Positions 34,302 through 46,043 of a DNA stretch of 64,000 nt are shown here, piece after piece. This stretch comes from Zygnema cylindricum (Eukaryota; Streptophyta; Zygnematophyceae; Zygnematales; Zygnemataceae). The number at the start of each line of letters is the position of its first letter. The stretch's first letter is position 1. Where the stretch lies: assembly GCA_037447655.1 (NCBI GenBank), contig JBBHKE010001626.1, forward strand, positions 62,001 to 126,000, written 5' to 3'. The notes under the pieces were generated by a model. That model did no database searches and was not told the origin of the DNA. It saw only the letters and a list, made by a program, of their open reading frames with translations. The position numbers were made by a program, and so were the translations under genes.

Positions 34302-35075
34302 GGGTGCGTCTCTGTGTGCTTAAGGATTTTTTTCTGTCGTTTTCCTGTAAAACTTAGAGCCGTACCGCGTAAGTTTCAACCGTACAATAAAATAGAAAAA
34401 AAGAGAAGTACATTTTGCGTCATCATCGAATTTAAAATGTACTACATGTTGTCGTCTTGTGTTTTTCGACCCACTTCGACGACAAAAAACGTCATCTTCA
34501 ACCTTATCTTTAAAATACAGGCCGATGTGTTTTAAAAATTAGGTATTTTCTATAAACAAATAGGAACACGTATTCGCACGTGTATTGTTTTGTTCAAAAA
34601 CTTCAAACGAATTCAAGCGACGTGGAAGTGTACACGATTCGCTATGTTTTGTCCGTTTTGTTTAATACGACAAAGAGAAGTACATAGTTTGTTTTGTTTT
34701 GTCCGTTTCCATCCAGTACGGATTTTTTTTTTGCAGGGGTCTCAAGGTTCCGATGCCATTTCACGTCGAGCCGACAATAGACGCAAAGTCAAAACGCATC
34801 TTCTTCAACCGTGAAACGGCACAGACTGGAGGGCGGTAGGTCTACAATGTCACGAAAAGTCACGTGAAGTCACAAGCAGTTACGAAAAATGAAGTGGGTC
34901 ATCACAGATTGTAGACGTTGACAGCTGTCACGGGCATTGTCGACGTATACAATCGTCACGCCCTAAGTGACAATTTCGTTTGGTAAACATAGGGACACCC
35001 GAAATCCGGGTCCGCCGGATCTGCCCTAAAAAACAAAAAAAAATCTCTAAGTTTGAAGTACATAGAGACGCACCC
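34302..35075. mobile_element. GGGT-type MITE, family 2
   Basis: The left end GGGTGCGTCTCTGTGTG and the right end CATAGAGACGCACCC are inverted repeats; TAA follows on the right. It shares the GTAGACG / GTCACG words and overall plan of 52942-53880 but is strongly diverged. Confidence 0.65.
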
Positions 35076-35078
35076 TAA

Positions 35079-36476
35079 CAGTCAAGCTCCATCAGTCGAA
35101 AAGTGGGGTAGTTTACAAAATTCCGCGACTATCCGTACCAAACCATACCGCTTATTTTGTTTTTCTACGCGAAACAATATTACAGAGAATCTTGCCAATA
35201 CTCTCCGAAGGTCTTGGAGGTAATGCTGACCGTCGGATGTTCATCCACGAGGCGTTCATTTCATTTTTCTCTCTACCTGCCAACGTACCTGTAAGAGGTG
35301 GGTTGGCAGATACAGAAAAAAGTTAATCGTAACACGCTGGACGAATAAGCTACGTGTCACGATGGAAAACCAACGAAAATTAACGAAATTTGCACATGGT
35401 ATGTACTTTTCAAAGTGCAACAAAAATTAAAAAAGTAATCTCGAAACGGTCCTTCGTCGCGCAATTTCTTTTGTCACACTATTTCCAGCAAAGGATTTTC
35501 GTCATGTTCGAAGAACCTTAAAAAATGAGCTGGCGTAAAAGACTGGCGTTTGGAGAAAGTACAAAAGTTCTGTCGTATTATGCGCAAGTGAAGATTTGAA
35601 GTGAAATTTGTCGGTGTGAAGATTTTTAAAACATTTTAAATATCCGGTCAAACTTACGTGGTGCCACTCAATGTATAACACGTGGATTACAGACTCTTCG
35701 TGATGGAACATCGACTCAGGGTGGACTTCCATTAGCGAAAAAGTGGGGTTTTTTACTGAGGCCGTACCGTTTCGTACAGGTTCGTACAGAAATATTTTTT
35801 TTTCAACGAAAACAACATTACAGAAAATTGTCCAAGGTTGTAGGCGTAAATTAGGACCGTCGGATTTTAATTACACTTTATATCCGTGATGCCGCGTCAC
35901 TAACCTACAGTTTTCTAAGACCGTGCACAGTGAGGACAATTCTCGAATACAGAACGTGTAAAAATAGGCCGCGTGGAAAAGGTAAAAAGAATCCACGATG
36001 AGCGCGCGTGTATTTGCGTACACGTCGCAAGGGCCATGTGCCTTTCGCCAGGGTGGCTGCGAATCAGCCGAAATTATTCCGTCACGCTCCCACCATCAAA
36101 GTTTGCTGCCGCCTTTTTGTCGTTGCGTTTTGAAATTTTGGGTAGTACATTTAATGCCCTCTGTACGAGTCATTAATTACCTCCGCTGGTACAGATATTA
36201 TCTCCGCTGGTACAGATATTACCTCCGCTCGTACAGATATTGCGTTCTGACATTGCATTCGAAGATTCTTTCCAGATTTTAAGCATCGAATATTAAACTA
36301 CGTGTTACCAACCAGAATGAGCCACGCAGGTTTACAGACGCGACCTAATGGAAGGCACGCCCTTCAGTAAAATTTTCCGTACAATTACTGGGACGCCTAA
36401 TGGAAGTCCACCCTCAATTAACCCGGCCCGTAGAGTTGGCCGTACGATTCCAGAAACGACTGATGGAACTTGACCC
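35079..36476. mobile_element. Harbinger-like MITE, family 1, copy C (contains copy F)
   Basis: It is flanked by TAA on both sides (35076-35078, 36477-36479). The left end is CAGTCAAGCTCCATCAGTCG, the right end CGACTGATGGAACTTGACCC. The body resembles copies A and B (AACAATATTACAGAGAATCTTGCCAAT). A central hairpin CTGCCAAC.../GTTGGCAG lies at 35277-35309. Copy F (35719-36413) splits its right part. Confidence 0.8.
35719..36413. mobile_element. Harbinger-like MITE, family 1, copy F, TCA target duplication
   Basis: Perfect 17-bp terminal repeats GGGTGGACTTCCATTAG are flanked by TCA on both sides (35716-35718, 36414-36416). The length is 695 bp. An inverted, truncated copy of the C+F composite occurs at 40370-40830, showing that the nested pair was copied after F landed. 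CCGCTGGTACAGATATTA-type units repeat three times at 36182-36240. Confidence 0.88.
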
Positions 36477-36578
36477 TAAATGATTTCCTTCAAAACTCCC
36501 AAATTCCCAAATAGCGTTAATAACGCTATCTGTTTCATAACGCTATCTATTTCTAAACGCTAATAGCGATTCACGGTG

Positions 36579-39157
36579 TAGTTTACGCCTTCTACTTTTT
36601 TTGGGGGATCAGTCCCCAAATTTGGGCGAATCGGTTCCTGCTTTCGGAAACAAACGCTTCTCAAGAACTTTACGGGCAGTTTTTCAAACAAAAGTTTCTC
36701 AAGAACTTTACGGGCAGTTTTACAGCTTTTTGGCTATTATATATTCTCCTTTAGTTACACGCGTAACAGAATGACACGTCCGCCTGATTTCCCGCGGCTA
36801 TTCCCATAAGTGTAGCTTTTTGCAGGTCAATGGAGCCCAACCAACAGCGCCGACATGAACCCAGGCTAGGAATCTGAAAACTTGTCAGAAGCGACAAAAC
36901 CAAGAGCAAAAACGACAAAGGAAATATTATGGTTGACAATATATGTTTCGCACTGACAGAATCGCAGAAAACGCGCACTAATTACCGCGTTAAATACTGT
37001 AGCTGCGCAATCTGGCCCTTGAATCGCGATCGCAATTTAGAACCCTTCGTGCCGGTTTCAACGGGAAGCATGGAACGGCAAATTTGTTGTACGATACGCC
37101 GTGAATCCCTAGTAGCAATAAGTACTACAGAGGATAGGGTTATGCTTTTATCAATTATAGTTTCGATCTGAAACTCGTGGACGATTATAAACCGCTTATC
37201 GTATTGAGAAAAAAATTAGGTGCAATTATCAGCCCCATTTTTTGTTCAGGAAATCATGGCCAGCAAATAATCACGCACTGATTTAATGTCTACTATTAGT
37301 GAGTCAAGATTCACTGTGTTGGTGTAATAAGTCCGCACGGAATTATACTTTATATTCACCTTGATTTACTCTATGTACGCAAAAGTATGTAAATATCAAA
37401 AACGTTCAAGAGATTTGTCGGTATTCCTGCGCATATTTCAGATACGGGACATAAAAAGACAAAACTCAAATATCCAATGATTTTTTTTGTCGGTCTGAAC
37501 AAAGGTAATGAATCTAGCCGTACACAATATGGACGCCTGACAGCCTGCCACTTTTGTTTTTTGGTCTGCCAGCCTGTACCATTTCACGTTTACGCGTGCG
37601 GTTTTTAGAAACCACCGATTAACCAGTCGCTATCTAATTTCGTAGGTCATATGCTCATCGATTTGTCGTCCAACTATATTGAACGGCCAGGAAGCTCTTC
37701 ACGTGGCTACTAATCGGTGCGACAATTGTGAATCTTGACGTTTTCTAATTTCCGCCACATGTCCTAAATCTGCGTACTAAGACCAACTTAGTTTTTAAAT
37801 TTACACCTTTTGTACTTCTACGTACAGAGGAATCGCTCGGTCACGTGTATAGGTGAAAATAGCAAAAAAATAACAAGCCAAAAATATCTCCCACCTACAG
37901 TAATTTCTTGGTGATTTCCTATTTTTTGCTTTGTTTTGTCTACCAACAAAGCTTTCACCTTCCTCGTGTGCATTTTCGCAATACGTGTACTTCAGTCTTC
38001 AGTGATACTTTACAAAACCGGAGACTTTCTGAATATTTAATGCCAGGCAAGGTTCAATACGTGTGCACACTACACTATTTAGAGTGACATACAACAAAGC
38101 ATTTTCGACTTGCCGCCTTTCTTTGTTAATCCCACAATACTACAGTAGCTCTTTCTGGTCATTGGTTGGCTTTCTGTGAAAATTGACCGGCGGCTTCCTC
38201 CCGACAGGACAGCTTTCTAAAGTGCGACGACAAAATTGTGCTGTCGTGTAGGAATGTAAGCATGATTTGATTCGCTGTCGGGACCTAAACGGGAAAAAGT
38301 TAAAGGATTTACCTGACAGGTTAGGCCGTTAGGGGCATTTTCCTGGACGCTTTCCTAAATGCCATATATAGTTATATACGACAGCAAAAGAGATTCCAAT
38401 ATGTTTGGCAATCCCCCCTAGACCGTACCTATTGAAAAGCATACACTGACATGCTGTACATGTTAGTTGTACGAATGACCAATCCCCTTTGTCCTCTTTT
38501 TCCCAGAAGATCCAAGGGCAAATGGTAATCTGGAGTTCCACTTTTCAAGGGAGCGCGAATTCCGAGGACGGCGAGGTACTCAGAAGTCACAACAAATATT
38601 GTGAAGCAATCTGCGGACGGAGATTCATACCAGGTCAGGAGAGTACAGTACGGTAAAGTACTGTAATTGAAAGGATTTCAGCCAATGATAAATTCGAAGT
38701 TGGTGACTTGTCATGACGTACATGCGAGACCAGATTGACGAACGCTCAACTGTTGATATTTTTGCTCCCCGACAAACTTTATATTTCTTCGATGAAGATT
38801 CTACGGCCGTTTGTCATCAGAAGATTCGGATTAGCACAAAGAATAACACTTTTGAGCTACTTCGGTGTTACCTGGTGACAGGTACACGGTGAAGGCACAT
38901 GTGAGCCACATTTTAAGGACATTCCACCGCCCCTTCTTCAAGAAAGTCTTTATTGCAAAATTTGCGATGGCAAAATCATCTGTGTACACAAGGGGTAAAG
39001 CTGGAAAAAACACTTGGAGACTACAAGAGTCGGTGCATTGTTTAGGCGTTTACATCCGTTCCGTTTGTCGACATGGAGACCTGGCGTTGGCTTCGAAATA
39101 TTTTAAGAAATTCCGAGTTAGCACGAATAAAGAACAAGCTACGAATTACGAATACAA
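36579..39157. other. Intergenic DNA of unknown content, 2.6 kb
   Basis: A 36-bp unit ending ACTTTACGGGCAGTTTT is tandemly doubled at about 36655-36725. No coding region with domain or splice support was found on either strand. Frames up to 103 codons (38865-39176) are unremarkable. No match to the other repeat families was noticed. Confidence 0.35.
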
Positions 39158-39352
39158 CACCTTGAATCGTTATTAGCGTATAGAAATTATTAGTGTAAAG
39201 AAAAAATTAGCGTCATTCATTCTAATTTAGTGCCAAGAGACGTGGCAGATTTTGGTCCACGTCCTTAAATAGTGTATTTTATTATATTTAAGGTATCAAT
39301 GTCAAAATTTTGGGGTGCCGATATAGCATAGGGCTAATAACGATTCACGGTG
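39158..39352. mobile_element. Stowaway-like MITE, short copy
   Basis: The left end CACCTTGAATCGTTATTAGC and the right end GCTAATAACGATTCACGGTG are inverted repeats, 195 bp in total. Its right end abuts the next element through GTACAGTAC. Confidence 0.8.
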
Positions 39353-39359
39353 TACAGTA

Positions 39360-39918
39360 CACCGCCAATCGCTATTAGCGTTGTGTACGCTAATTCCGTT
39401 CCCCCTTTTTTTTTTTATTCTCCATTAGCGTAGTTCATTCTATTTTTTTCTTTACTCTATTTAGGGTTAATTTTTTAGTACCGTACAAAATGGAAGTACG
39501 CCATCAGGTAATTAGTGTGGTGTACGGACAGTGTCAGACCGTACAAAATTGTACCTTTTTAAGTGAAAAAGTATAATTAATGAGTTTTAGTAGCCGCGGA
39601 CGCATGAGAATGTGCGCTCTAAAAAGGGGGGTCTAATCGGGTTGTCAAATATCACGTTCGCACATATTCGTCCAGCAACCACGTTTCGACAGTGTGAACG
39701 TACGATTTGTGTACGATTTGTAAGATTTTGTACGAATACCTATATTAGTGTAAGCAGGTTTGCGACCGACATTTATTTTTTTCAAAGATCCAAAATAGAA
39801 TTATTAAACAATTAGAATGTATGTTTTTTTTCAAATTTTCAAATTCTTAATAAGCGTAAACCACGGTAATTTTTCATGTACGCTAAAGAAACTTCTACGC
39901 TAATAGCGATTGGCGGTG
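39360..39918. mobile_element. Stowaway-like MITE, long copy (559 bp)
   Basis: Perfect ends CACCGCCAATCGCTATTAGC / GCTAATAGCGATTGGCGGTG lie between TA dinucleotides. It matches 9628-10134 (inverted) and 46784-47334 (same orientation) along its length. Confidence 0.9.
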
Positions 39919-39930
39919 TACTGTACAGTA

Positions 39931-40366
39931 CACCGCCAATCGTTATTAACGTTATGAACGCCATATCGGCACCCCCAAATTTTGACCCAACCTGAAATAG
40001 AATTAATAACACTGTTTTCCTAAGTTAATTAAGGTTCTTGTGAATTAGCGTTAATAATTCTAATTTACGATCTTCTTGAAAATGGTACTTTACTGTTTTA
40101 AAAAGTATGACACATGGATTAAAATAATCGCCATAGCACTTTAAAATGCGCTTACAATAAAAGGTAGAATGAGCGAGTCCTTATTTTAGTGCAGAGATAT
40201 TGATCACGTATTAATTATACGTGACAAAACCCAAATTAGAGTTATGAATAAATTGGAGTAAAAGGACGCGAGGGTATACGATTTGTCAGATATTGTAATT
40301 TTACCTATTTTGCCGTGAAGATCCTGATGGCAGATCCGTTGTACCCAAATCAATGTTATGGATCAA
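39931..40366. mobile_element. Stowaway-like MITE, left part only
   Basis: It starts CACCGCCAATCGTTATTAACG directly after the previous element's TACTGTACAGTA spacer. No matching right terminus was found; a Harbinger-like element begins at 40370 and may have truncated it. Confidence 0.55.
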
Positions 40367-40829
40367 TTAGGGTGAAGTTCCATCAGACGTTTCAGTAATC
40401 GTACGGCCAATTCTACAGACCGGGTTGATTGAGGGCGGACTTCCATTAGGCGTCTCAGTAATTGTACGAAAATTTTACTGAAGGGAGTGCCTTCCATTAG
40501 GTCCCGTCACTATACTACTTTTTATTTGCGTGGCTCATTCTCGTTGGTAGGACGTAGGTTAATATTAGATGCTTAAAATCTTGAAAGAATCTTAGATTGC
40601 AAATTGTGAACGTAATACCAGTACGAACAGAGGTAATATCTGTACTAGCGGTGGAAATATTTGTACCAGCGGAGGTAATTAATGCCTCGTTCAGAGGGCA
40701 TTAAATGTACCACCCAAAAATTCAAAACGCAACGACAAAAAGGCGGCGGCAAACTTTGACTGTGGGAGCGTGACGGGATAATTTATGTGGATTCACAAGC
40801 ACCCTGGCGAAAGGCACATGGCAATTTTG

Positions 40830-41140
40830 CCGCGCTTGCGAACGTCGACCGTCATAATAAAATTAGCAATTCACACGGCCGGCGAGCGTTTACGGTACCA
40901 AAACTGCGGCGACCACATGTAAATAAAATGGTTGCAGACAGTCACTTTTTGTCGTTACCTAGCTCCACGGTGTGAGCACTTAGCCGCAAAATTGAAATTG
41001 AATCGTCTAAGCGTTACATTGAACTTAGACGCAAATTGAAAAGAAACGTAAATAGTGTTGCTCGATTTCGTCGCGCGTGACGACGCGCATTTTTTCATTT
41101 AATTCCAATTTATATTTTTACGGCGGTTCGTTTTATAATA
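40830..41140. mobile_element. Fragment of the foldback family, loop inverted
   Basis: 40830-41040 matches the left arm of the 6677-7757 element in the same orientation. The following 41055-41140 matches part of that element's loop (about 7150-7250) in the opposite orientation. It is cut off at 41140 by the Helitron end. Confidence 0.7.
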
Positions 41141-43160
41141 CTAGTTTATCAAAGCCCGTTACACGGGCAAAGGTCGTGTTGTGTGTGTTTAAGGTTGTAT
41201 AGAGTTTTTGTACTCTATATATTTGGGAACAACTACAGGTGGGTTTTTTTATGAACTATACAAATGTAAGTTATATATGGGAATTACAACCATAGGGTGT
41301 TTTGATTTACAACACAAATATAGACAAATTTAAACCGAGATAATGTCCCATGTAAGATGTCATTTTGTGCAAACAAACATGTTTTGAAGTTCATGATCAT
41401 ATTTAGTCTACTTCACAACATGAATATTTTAATTGAGATTAAATGGGTTTATTGATGACTGAGTGTCACCTTTGTAATGACGTTTAATGGTGTGTTGCGC
41501 TAGCAATTTCAACTGACTAACTATACTTAACTAACCATTCTCCACCTATATCTATGTGTAACTGTCATAACACAAATTTTTATTTTTGGCTACACATTTC
41601 ATGTTGGTGTGTTTTGTTTCACAATATGTTTTTGTTCACATAAGTTAATAAATTCCCGTTACACGGACATGATTCGTGTCGTGTTTTGTTATGCTTGTTA
41701 TATGGGCATGTGTCGTGTGTTGTTTTATCACGCTTTGTTGAGCCTTGCCAAGGTATTATACAAATATGTGTTTATGTGTTCAATAAGCAATTGTACAACA
41801 TGCTTTATATGTAAAAAGTCTCTCTGTAACTTTTTTTCGAACAACACCCATAGAGTGATGGTATAAGCATAGAAAACATACACACTTCCAAACAGCAAGA
41901 ATATTCCATTGAAGAAATAGTAGTGTTAAAACATAAGTTTGTGCCTATGCAGCTTACTTTAACACGTTAACAACCCAGTTAAAATTAAATATAATTTTTG
42001 ATATTAACTTTTTATAGCTCTATCAATGTTACAGATAAGTTTCTTTCTAAACCTCTTTGTTTTACGTCACTTGAATGATATCGTATTTCTTCAGTTGTAG
42101 ATTCAAGCATCTATTGGGCTCAAATGCCACTCATGTACGTATTTCCTAAAGGTAAAAACATCATGTGTTTTATGTGCTTGTCAATTTATGTTCAATTGAA
42201 ATAGGCATACTCACGTCAACAGATGATACACTATCAACCACCGTCGACCATAACACAATTCAATGAACAACTTGAAAACATGAAACTCTCTTTCCATTAT
42301 GTAACCCAAATTTCATTTCTGTGATTCAAAGCAACAACACAAACACATCACAAACTATTTCAAACGACAAAAGTGGTCTATCGTACGTTGAGTGAATTAA
42401 CATACGCTACTCATATCTACACATTTTGCACCATTTTCATGTACAAATCCCACTTGGAAACAGAAAATTCATTTTTTAAGGACCTCCTACCAACAATTCA
42501 TGAACTACCTCATCTTTCAAACGATAAAAGCCGTTTTCATAAAGTTTTTTAACAATAGTCATTTTAATTGGAACAATAACCATAGAGTGATATTTTTAGC
42601 TCACCTGAACATTATCGTATTTCTTCAGTTGTAAATTCAAGCATCTATTGGGCTCAAATGCCACTCATGTACGTATTTCCTAAAGGTAAAAACATCATGT
42701 GTTTTATGTGCTTGTCGATTTATGTTCAATTGGAATAGGCATACTCATGTCAACACATGATACACCACCGACCACCGTCGACCATAACACAATTCAATGA
42801 ACAACTTGAAAACATGAAACTCTTTCTATTATGAAACCCAAATTTCATTTCCGTACTATCATGCATTCTATGTGATAATTAGCTTTTTCGGTTCATGTTC
42901 AACTGAAAAGCATACTACTATAGATTACACACTTCATAACACGAAACATAACATGATTCAAAGCAGCAACACAAACACATCACAAACTATTTCAAACGAC
43001 AAAATTGGTTTATCGTTCGTTGAGTGAATTAACATGCGCTACTCATATCTACACATTTTGCACCATTTTCATGAACAAATCCCACTTGGAAACATAAATT
43101 TCACAAATCCCACTTGGAAAGAGGAAAAAGCCGTTTTTGTGTAGTTACAGCTCTATAACA
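41141..43160 (-). mobile_element. Helitron-like element, 3' terminus on the minus strand
   Basis: On the minus strand the hairpin GCCCGTGTAACGGGC (41154-41168) is followed after 9 nt by CTAG (41141-41144), with T as the next host base. That is the standard Helitron 3' end. A related hairpin terminus (CCCGTTACACGGACATG on the plus strand, near 41654) suggests two nested or tandem termini. The 5' TC end was not found, so the right limit is a guess. No Rep/helicase coding sequence was seen; the element is non-autonomous. Confidence 0.65.
42065..43140. repeat. Tandem duplication, unit about 540-630 bp
   Basis: Block 42065-42323 recurs at 42603-42857, and block 42324-42475 recurs at 42957-43110, both in direct orientation and over 90% alike by eye. 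A 100-bp segment (about 42858-42956) is present only in the second unit. Confidence 0.85.
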
Positions 43161-43419
43161 TACAACGACATCGATATACAAATAAACTTACCTGGGTAAT
43201 ATTGTATTTGAACACTTGCAAGTTGAGGCCTTAGTCGGCTGAGATGGCAAGGCCGTTCCAAAGTTCAGCCAGACCAAAGTTGTACTGTTCAGCCAATTAC
43301 TCAGCAGGTCGAATATGCATACTAATTTGATGTTGTTCCTGAAATCTACAGATGTGCAAAATGAAAAGTGTTTTTTTTTGTAGTACTCTCAATGGTCGTT
43401 TGTATATACTGGCGGGCGA

Positions 43420-44215
43420 CAACATTGCATTACGATAGCGGTACGGCGGTCCGTATTGCGGACAATCACACCGCAACGTTACATTGTGCCAGGTACGGCG
43501 GTAAGTACAACTAACGCATGGCGGCGTAGATTTATGCCAGCGGGCGGCAACGAAAAATTACGCCGTCCGACGGCAGCGTAGAATTACGCCTGCAGCCAGC
43601 TGCCGGTAGCGTAAAATTAAGCCAGGGGCCGGCAGCGTAGAATTACGCTAGCTGCCGGTAGCATAGAAAATTGCCAGCTGGCGGGCGGCAACGTAGAATT
43701 ACGCCAGCGGCCGGCAGCGTAGAATTACGCCAGCCGGCGGCAGCGTAGGATTACGCTGGCCGGCGGCAGCGTAAAATCACACCTGCGGTTGGCAGCATAG
43801 AAAACTGCCAGCTGGCGTGCGGCACCGTAGAATTACGCTAGCAGCCGGCAGCTTATAATTACGCCAACCGGCGACAGCGTAGAATTACGCCAGCCGGCGG
43901 CATCGTAGAATCACGCAAGCGGCCGGCAGCGTAGAAAACTGCCAGCTGGCGAGCGCCAGCGTAGAATTACGCCAGCAGTCGGCACCGTAGAATTATGCCA
44001 GCGGCCGGCAGCGTAAAATTACGCCAGCAGGCGGCAGCGTAGAATTACGCCAGCCGGCAGCAGCGTAGAATTATGCCAGCGGCGGCAGCGTAGCAATACG
44101 CCAACTTGTGGGCGGCAGCGTGGAATTATGCCAGCGGTACAGCGGTTTGCACAGCGACGGGCGGCAACGCTACATCGTGCCAACGGTACGGCCTTCCGTG
44201 CAGCGGACAGAAAAA
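43420..44215. repeat. GC-rich minisatellite, about 26-bp monomer with 134-bp higher-order period
   Basis: About 25 diverged copies of GGCGGCAGCGTAGAATTACG plus a CCAGC linker fill the region. A variant, TAGAAAAYTGCCAGCTG, recurs at 43664, 43798 and 43932, exactly 134 bp apart, showing amplification in blocks of five monomers. Edge units (GGTACGGCGGTCCG near 43440; GGTACGGCCTTCCG near 44182) differ from the core. The GC content is far above the surroundings. Confidence 0.85.
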
Positions 44216-44303
44216 ATCCTTGACAAACACACCGCCTATATAAGGCTTTCCACTAAGGCGTTTGAAAGACTATTGTTTATATACTGATGGAACCTCACCC
44301 TTA

Positions 44304-45728
44304 TTGTCATTCTCTCCAAAGAAGTGGCCATAGCCGTCGAATCAGCCGCCACGTCCTCCTCGTCCCCCTCCACCAAAGCGTCCACCGCCGCGTCCACCAA
44401 ATCTGCCGCCGTCGCCGCATCCATCAGATTTTGCGTAGCATTGGGGACTAATATGTCCCCATTTCCCGCAATAATGGCATTGCTTCTCCTTTTTCGGGCA
44501 TGAAGAAGACATATGACCGCTCTTGTTACAACAAAATTATGTTACTACAGACTGGTTTTGGAAAGGAGGTTGGCCAGGAAAGTTTCCCCTCCTTTCGCTG
44601 CTTCTCCCCCATCCTCCAGATCCCTCTCCTCTTCCCCTTCCCCCTCTTCCCCCACGGAGAAAATTTAGATCCGCGGGTTCTTGAGAGGATGGGTTCACAG
44701 ATCCACCCGAGGCCGAAGCCTTAAGAGGACCTCCGCGATTTCTTTCGGTGGTTTTAGATAAACTCGTAGCTCAGATTTGTTTGTGCCTAAAGAATTTCCT
44801 TAAGACAGGTGAGGTTATCAGGTAATGCATTGACGAGTCCGATCACCTTATCCTCCTCGATGATAATCCGACCATTATTTGAGGGCTACTCCACGATGAT
44901 GTTTTATCGCTTGATTGCATCATCGATGGATTCATTGGACTTTATCTTAAATTGAATAAAGTCCTTGTATGCATATTGCCCCTTGTTTTGAAAGCCATTT
45001 TCAAATTGGCCTTCAAGAGCCTTTCAACATTCGTGCGCCAGATCTTGAGTGAGGAAATGATCGTGCACCGATGCGGTGCATGATTGCATGAGACCGGTGA
45101 TGGCGGCAAGATTTATTTTCTTCCAAAGGCGGCGAGCCTTTGGATGATTGATCGACATATTCTTCTCTCTGTTCACGATCTTCCAAAGATGACGAAGGAT
45201 AAATTGAGCTTTGATATATTTCTTCCATATTTGATAGTTAGATCCATTAAAGAGGATAACATTCCCCGGCATAGAATGGATCAGTAACTAATCATCGGAT
45301 TCATAGTCAAGGTCTGAGTCGTTCTCAATCACAAATTTTCCCTTGTGGAGAATCTCTTTCAAAGCATCATCATTCTTGACACCTCCATCCGAAGCCACCT
45401 CTAAAGAATCCAAGATCGGATCCTCCTCCACCTTAAATTTTCCCTTTCGATGTGCATCCGAGATCCGTTGATCTACGAGCGTTAGAAAGCCATCGAATAA
45501 TTTATTAAGGTGATCTTCGGTTAACACTACCTCTTCTTTATTCTCTTCCTCTCCTAGTGGAAGTCGGTTGGAGGGAGAAGCCACATTAAATGTGGCCACT
45601 CCTACGCCGAAGTCTTTAACACTATGATCTAGAGAAGAATTCTAAGGATCTGTCAGATCCGGTGGATCCGGATTTGGAGCAACTATAGGAGGAGGTGTAG
45701 AGGTTGACTTTTTCTTCTTTCCCCCCAT
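44304..45728 (-). pseudogene. Decayed Ty1/copia gag
   Basis: The minus-strand ATG at 45728 opens MGGKKKKSTSTPPP and soon stops. Out-of-phase pieces follow: 45288-45599 and 45024-45272 (FNGSNYQIWKKYIKAQFILRHLWKIV...SCTASVHDHFLTQDLAHEC). The latter aligns with FTGSNYAIWKRYIRGAFTPKKL of the copia gag at 56091. Near 44470 the zinc knuckle CHYCGKWGHISPQC is intact and a partial one precedes it, with Arg/Gly-rich sequence. Several frameshifts and stops make it dead. Protease and the rest of pol are missing, cut off at the Harbinger-like end at 44300. Confidence 0.8.
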
Positions 45729-45775
45729 GGCGGCAAGACTTGCCACCTTGAAAACTCTTAATGGAGCACACTAGC

Positions 45776-46043
45776 TCCGATACCACTTGTAAAGATCAAT
45801 TCACAATATGATAGAAGAAAGAAAGAATAAAATGCGGAAACAAAGATAGCAAGAAGAGAGCACTCTAGCAAAAGACAAATATATTTCATTGGAAGTTTTT
45901 CCCCTCTTACAAAGATAGACTTGTCCGAAAAGGACTACTCTCTAAAAAAACAAGTACAACAAGATGTACGTCATACCAAAAGTACACTGACGAACTAATC
46001 AAACAGCAGTACCTACGAAACTACATAAAGCACGCGATACTAA
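45776..46043 (-). repeat. Primer-binding site and partial LTR of the decayed copia
   Basis: On the minus strand TGGTATCGGAGC (about 45774-45785) matches the initiator-Met tRNA primer-binding site with one change, two bases after a sequence ending TTTACA. The region from 45788 to the Harbinger-like element at 46044 is probably the LTR. Its other end was not identified. Confidence 0.55.

Larger units (their letters stand above)
34193..36578. mobile_element. Stowaway-like MITE expanded by three nested insertions
   Basis: The ends CACCGTGAATCGCTATTAGC and GCTAATAGCGATTCACGGTG are perfect inverted repeats between TA dinucleotides (34191 and 36579). The interior holds a family 2 element (34302-35075) and a family 1 element (35079-36476), which itself contains another family 1 element (35719-36413). 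Confidence 0.75.
40370..44300. mobile_element. Composite Harbinger-like element (family 1) with TTA duplication
   Basis: The left end GGGTGAAGTTCCATCAG follows TTA (40367-40369). The right end CTGATGGAACCTCACCC is followed by TTA (44301-44303). Within it lie an inverted truncated copy of the C+F composite (to about 40820), a foldback fragment (40830-41140), Helitron-related DNA from 41141, a roughly 540-bp tandem duplication and a GC-rich minisatellite. The pairing of the two ends is inferred from the matching termini and duplication; the two ends could belong to different insertions. Confidence 0.5.

Noticed and set aside
43420-44215. Coding repeat protein
   Set aside because: Monomer length varies and stops occur in all frames; it behaves as a minisatellite.
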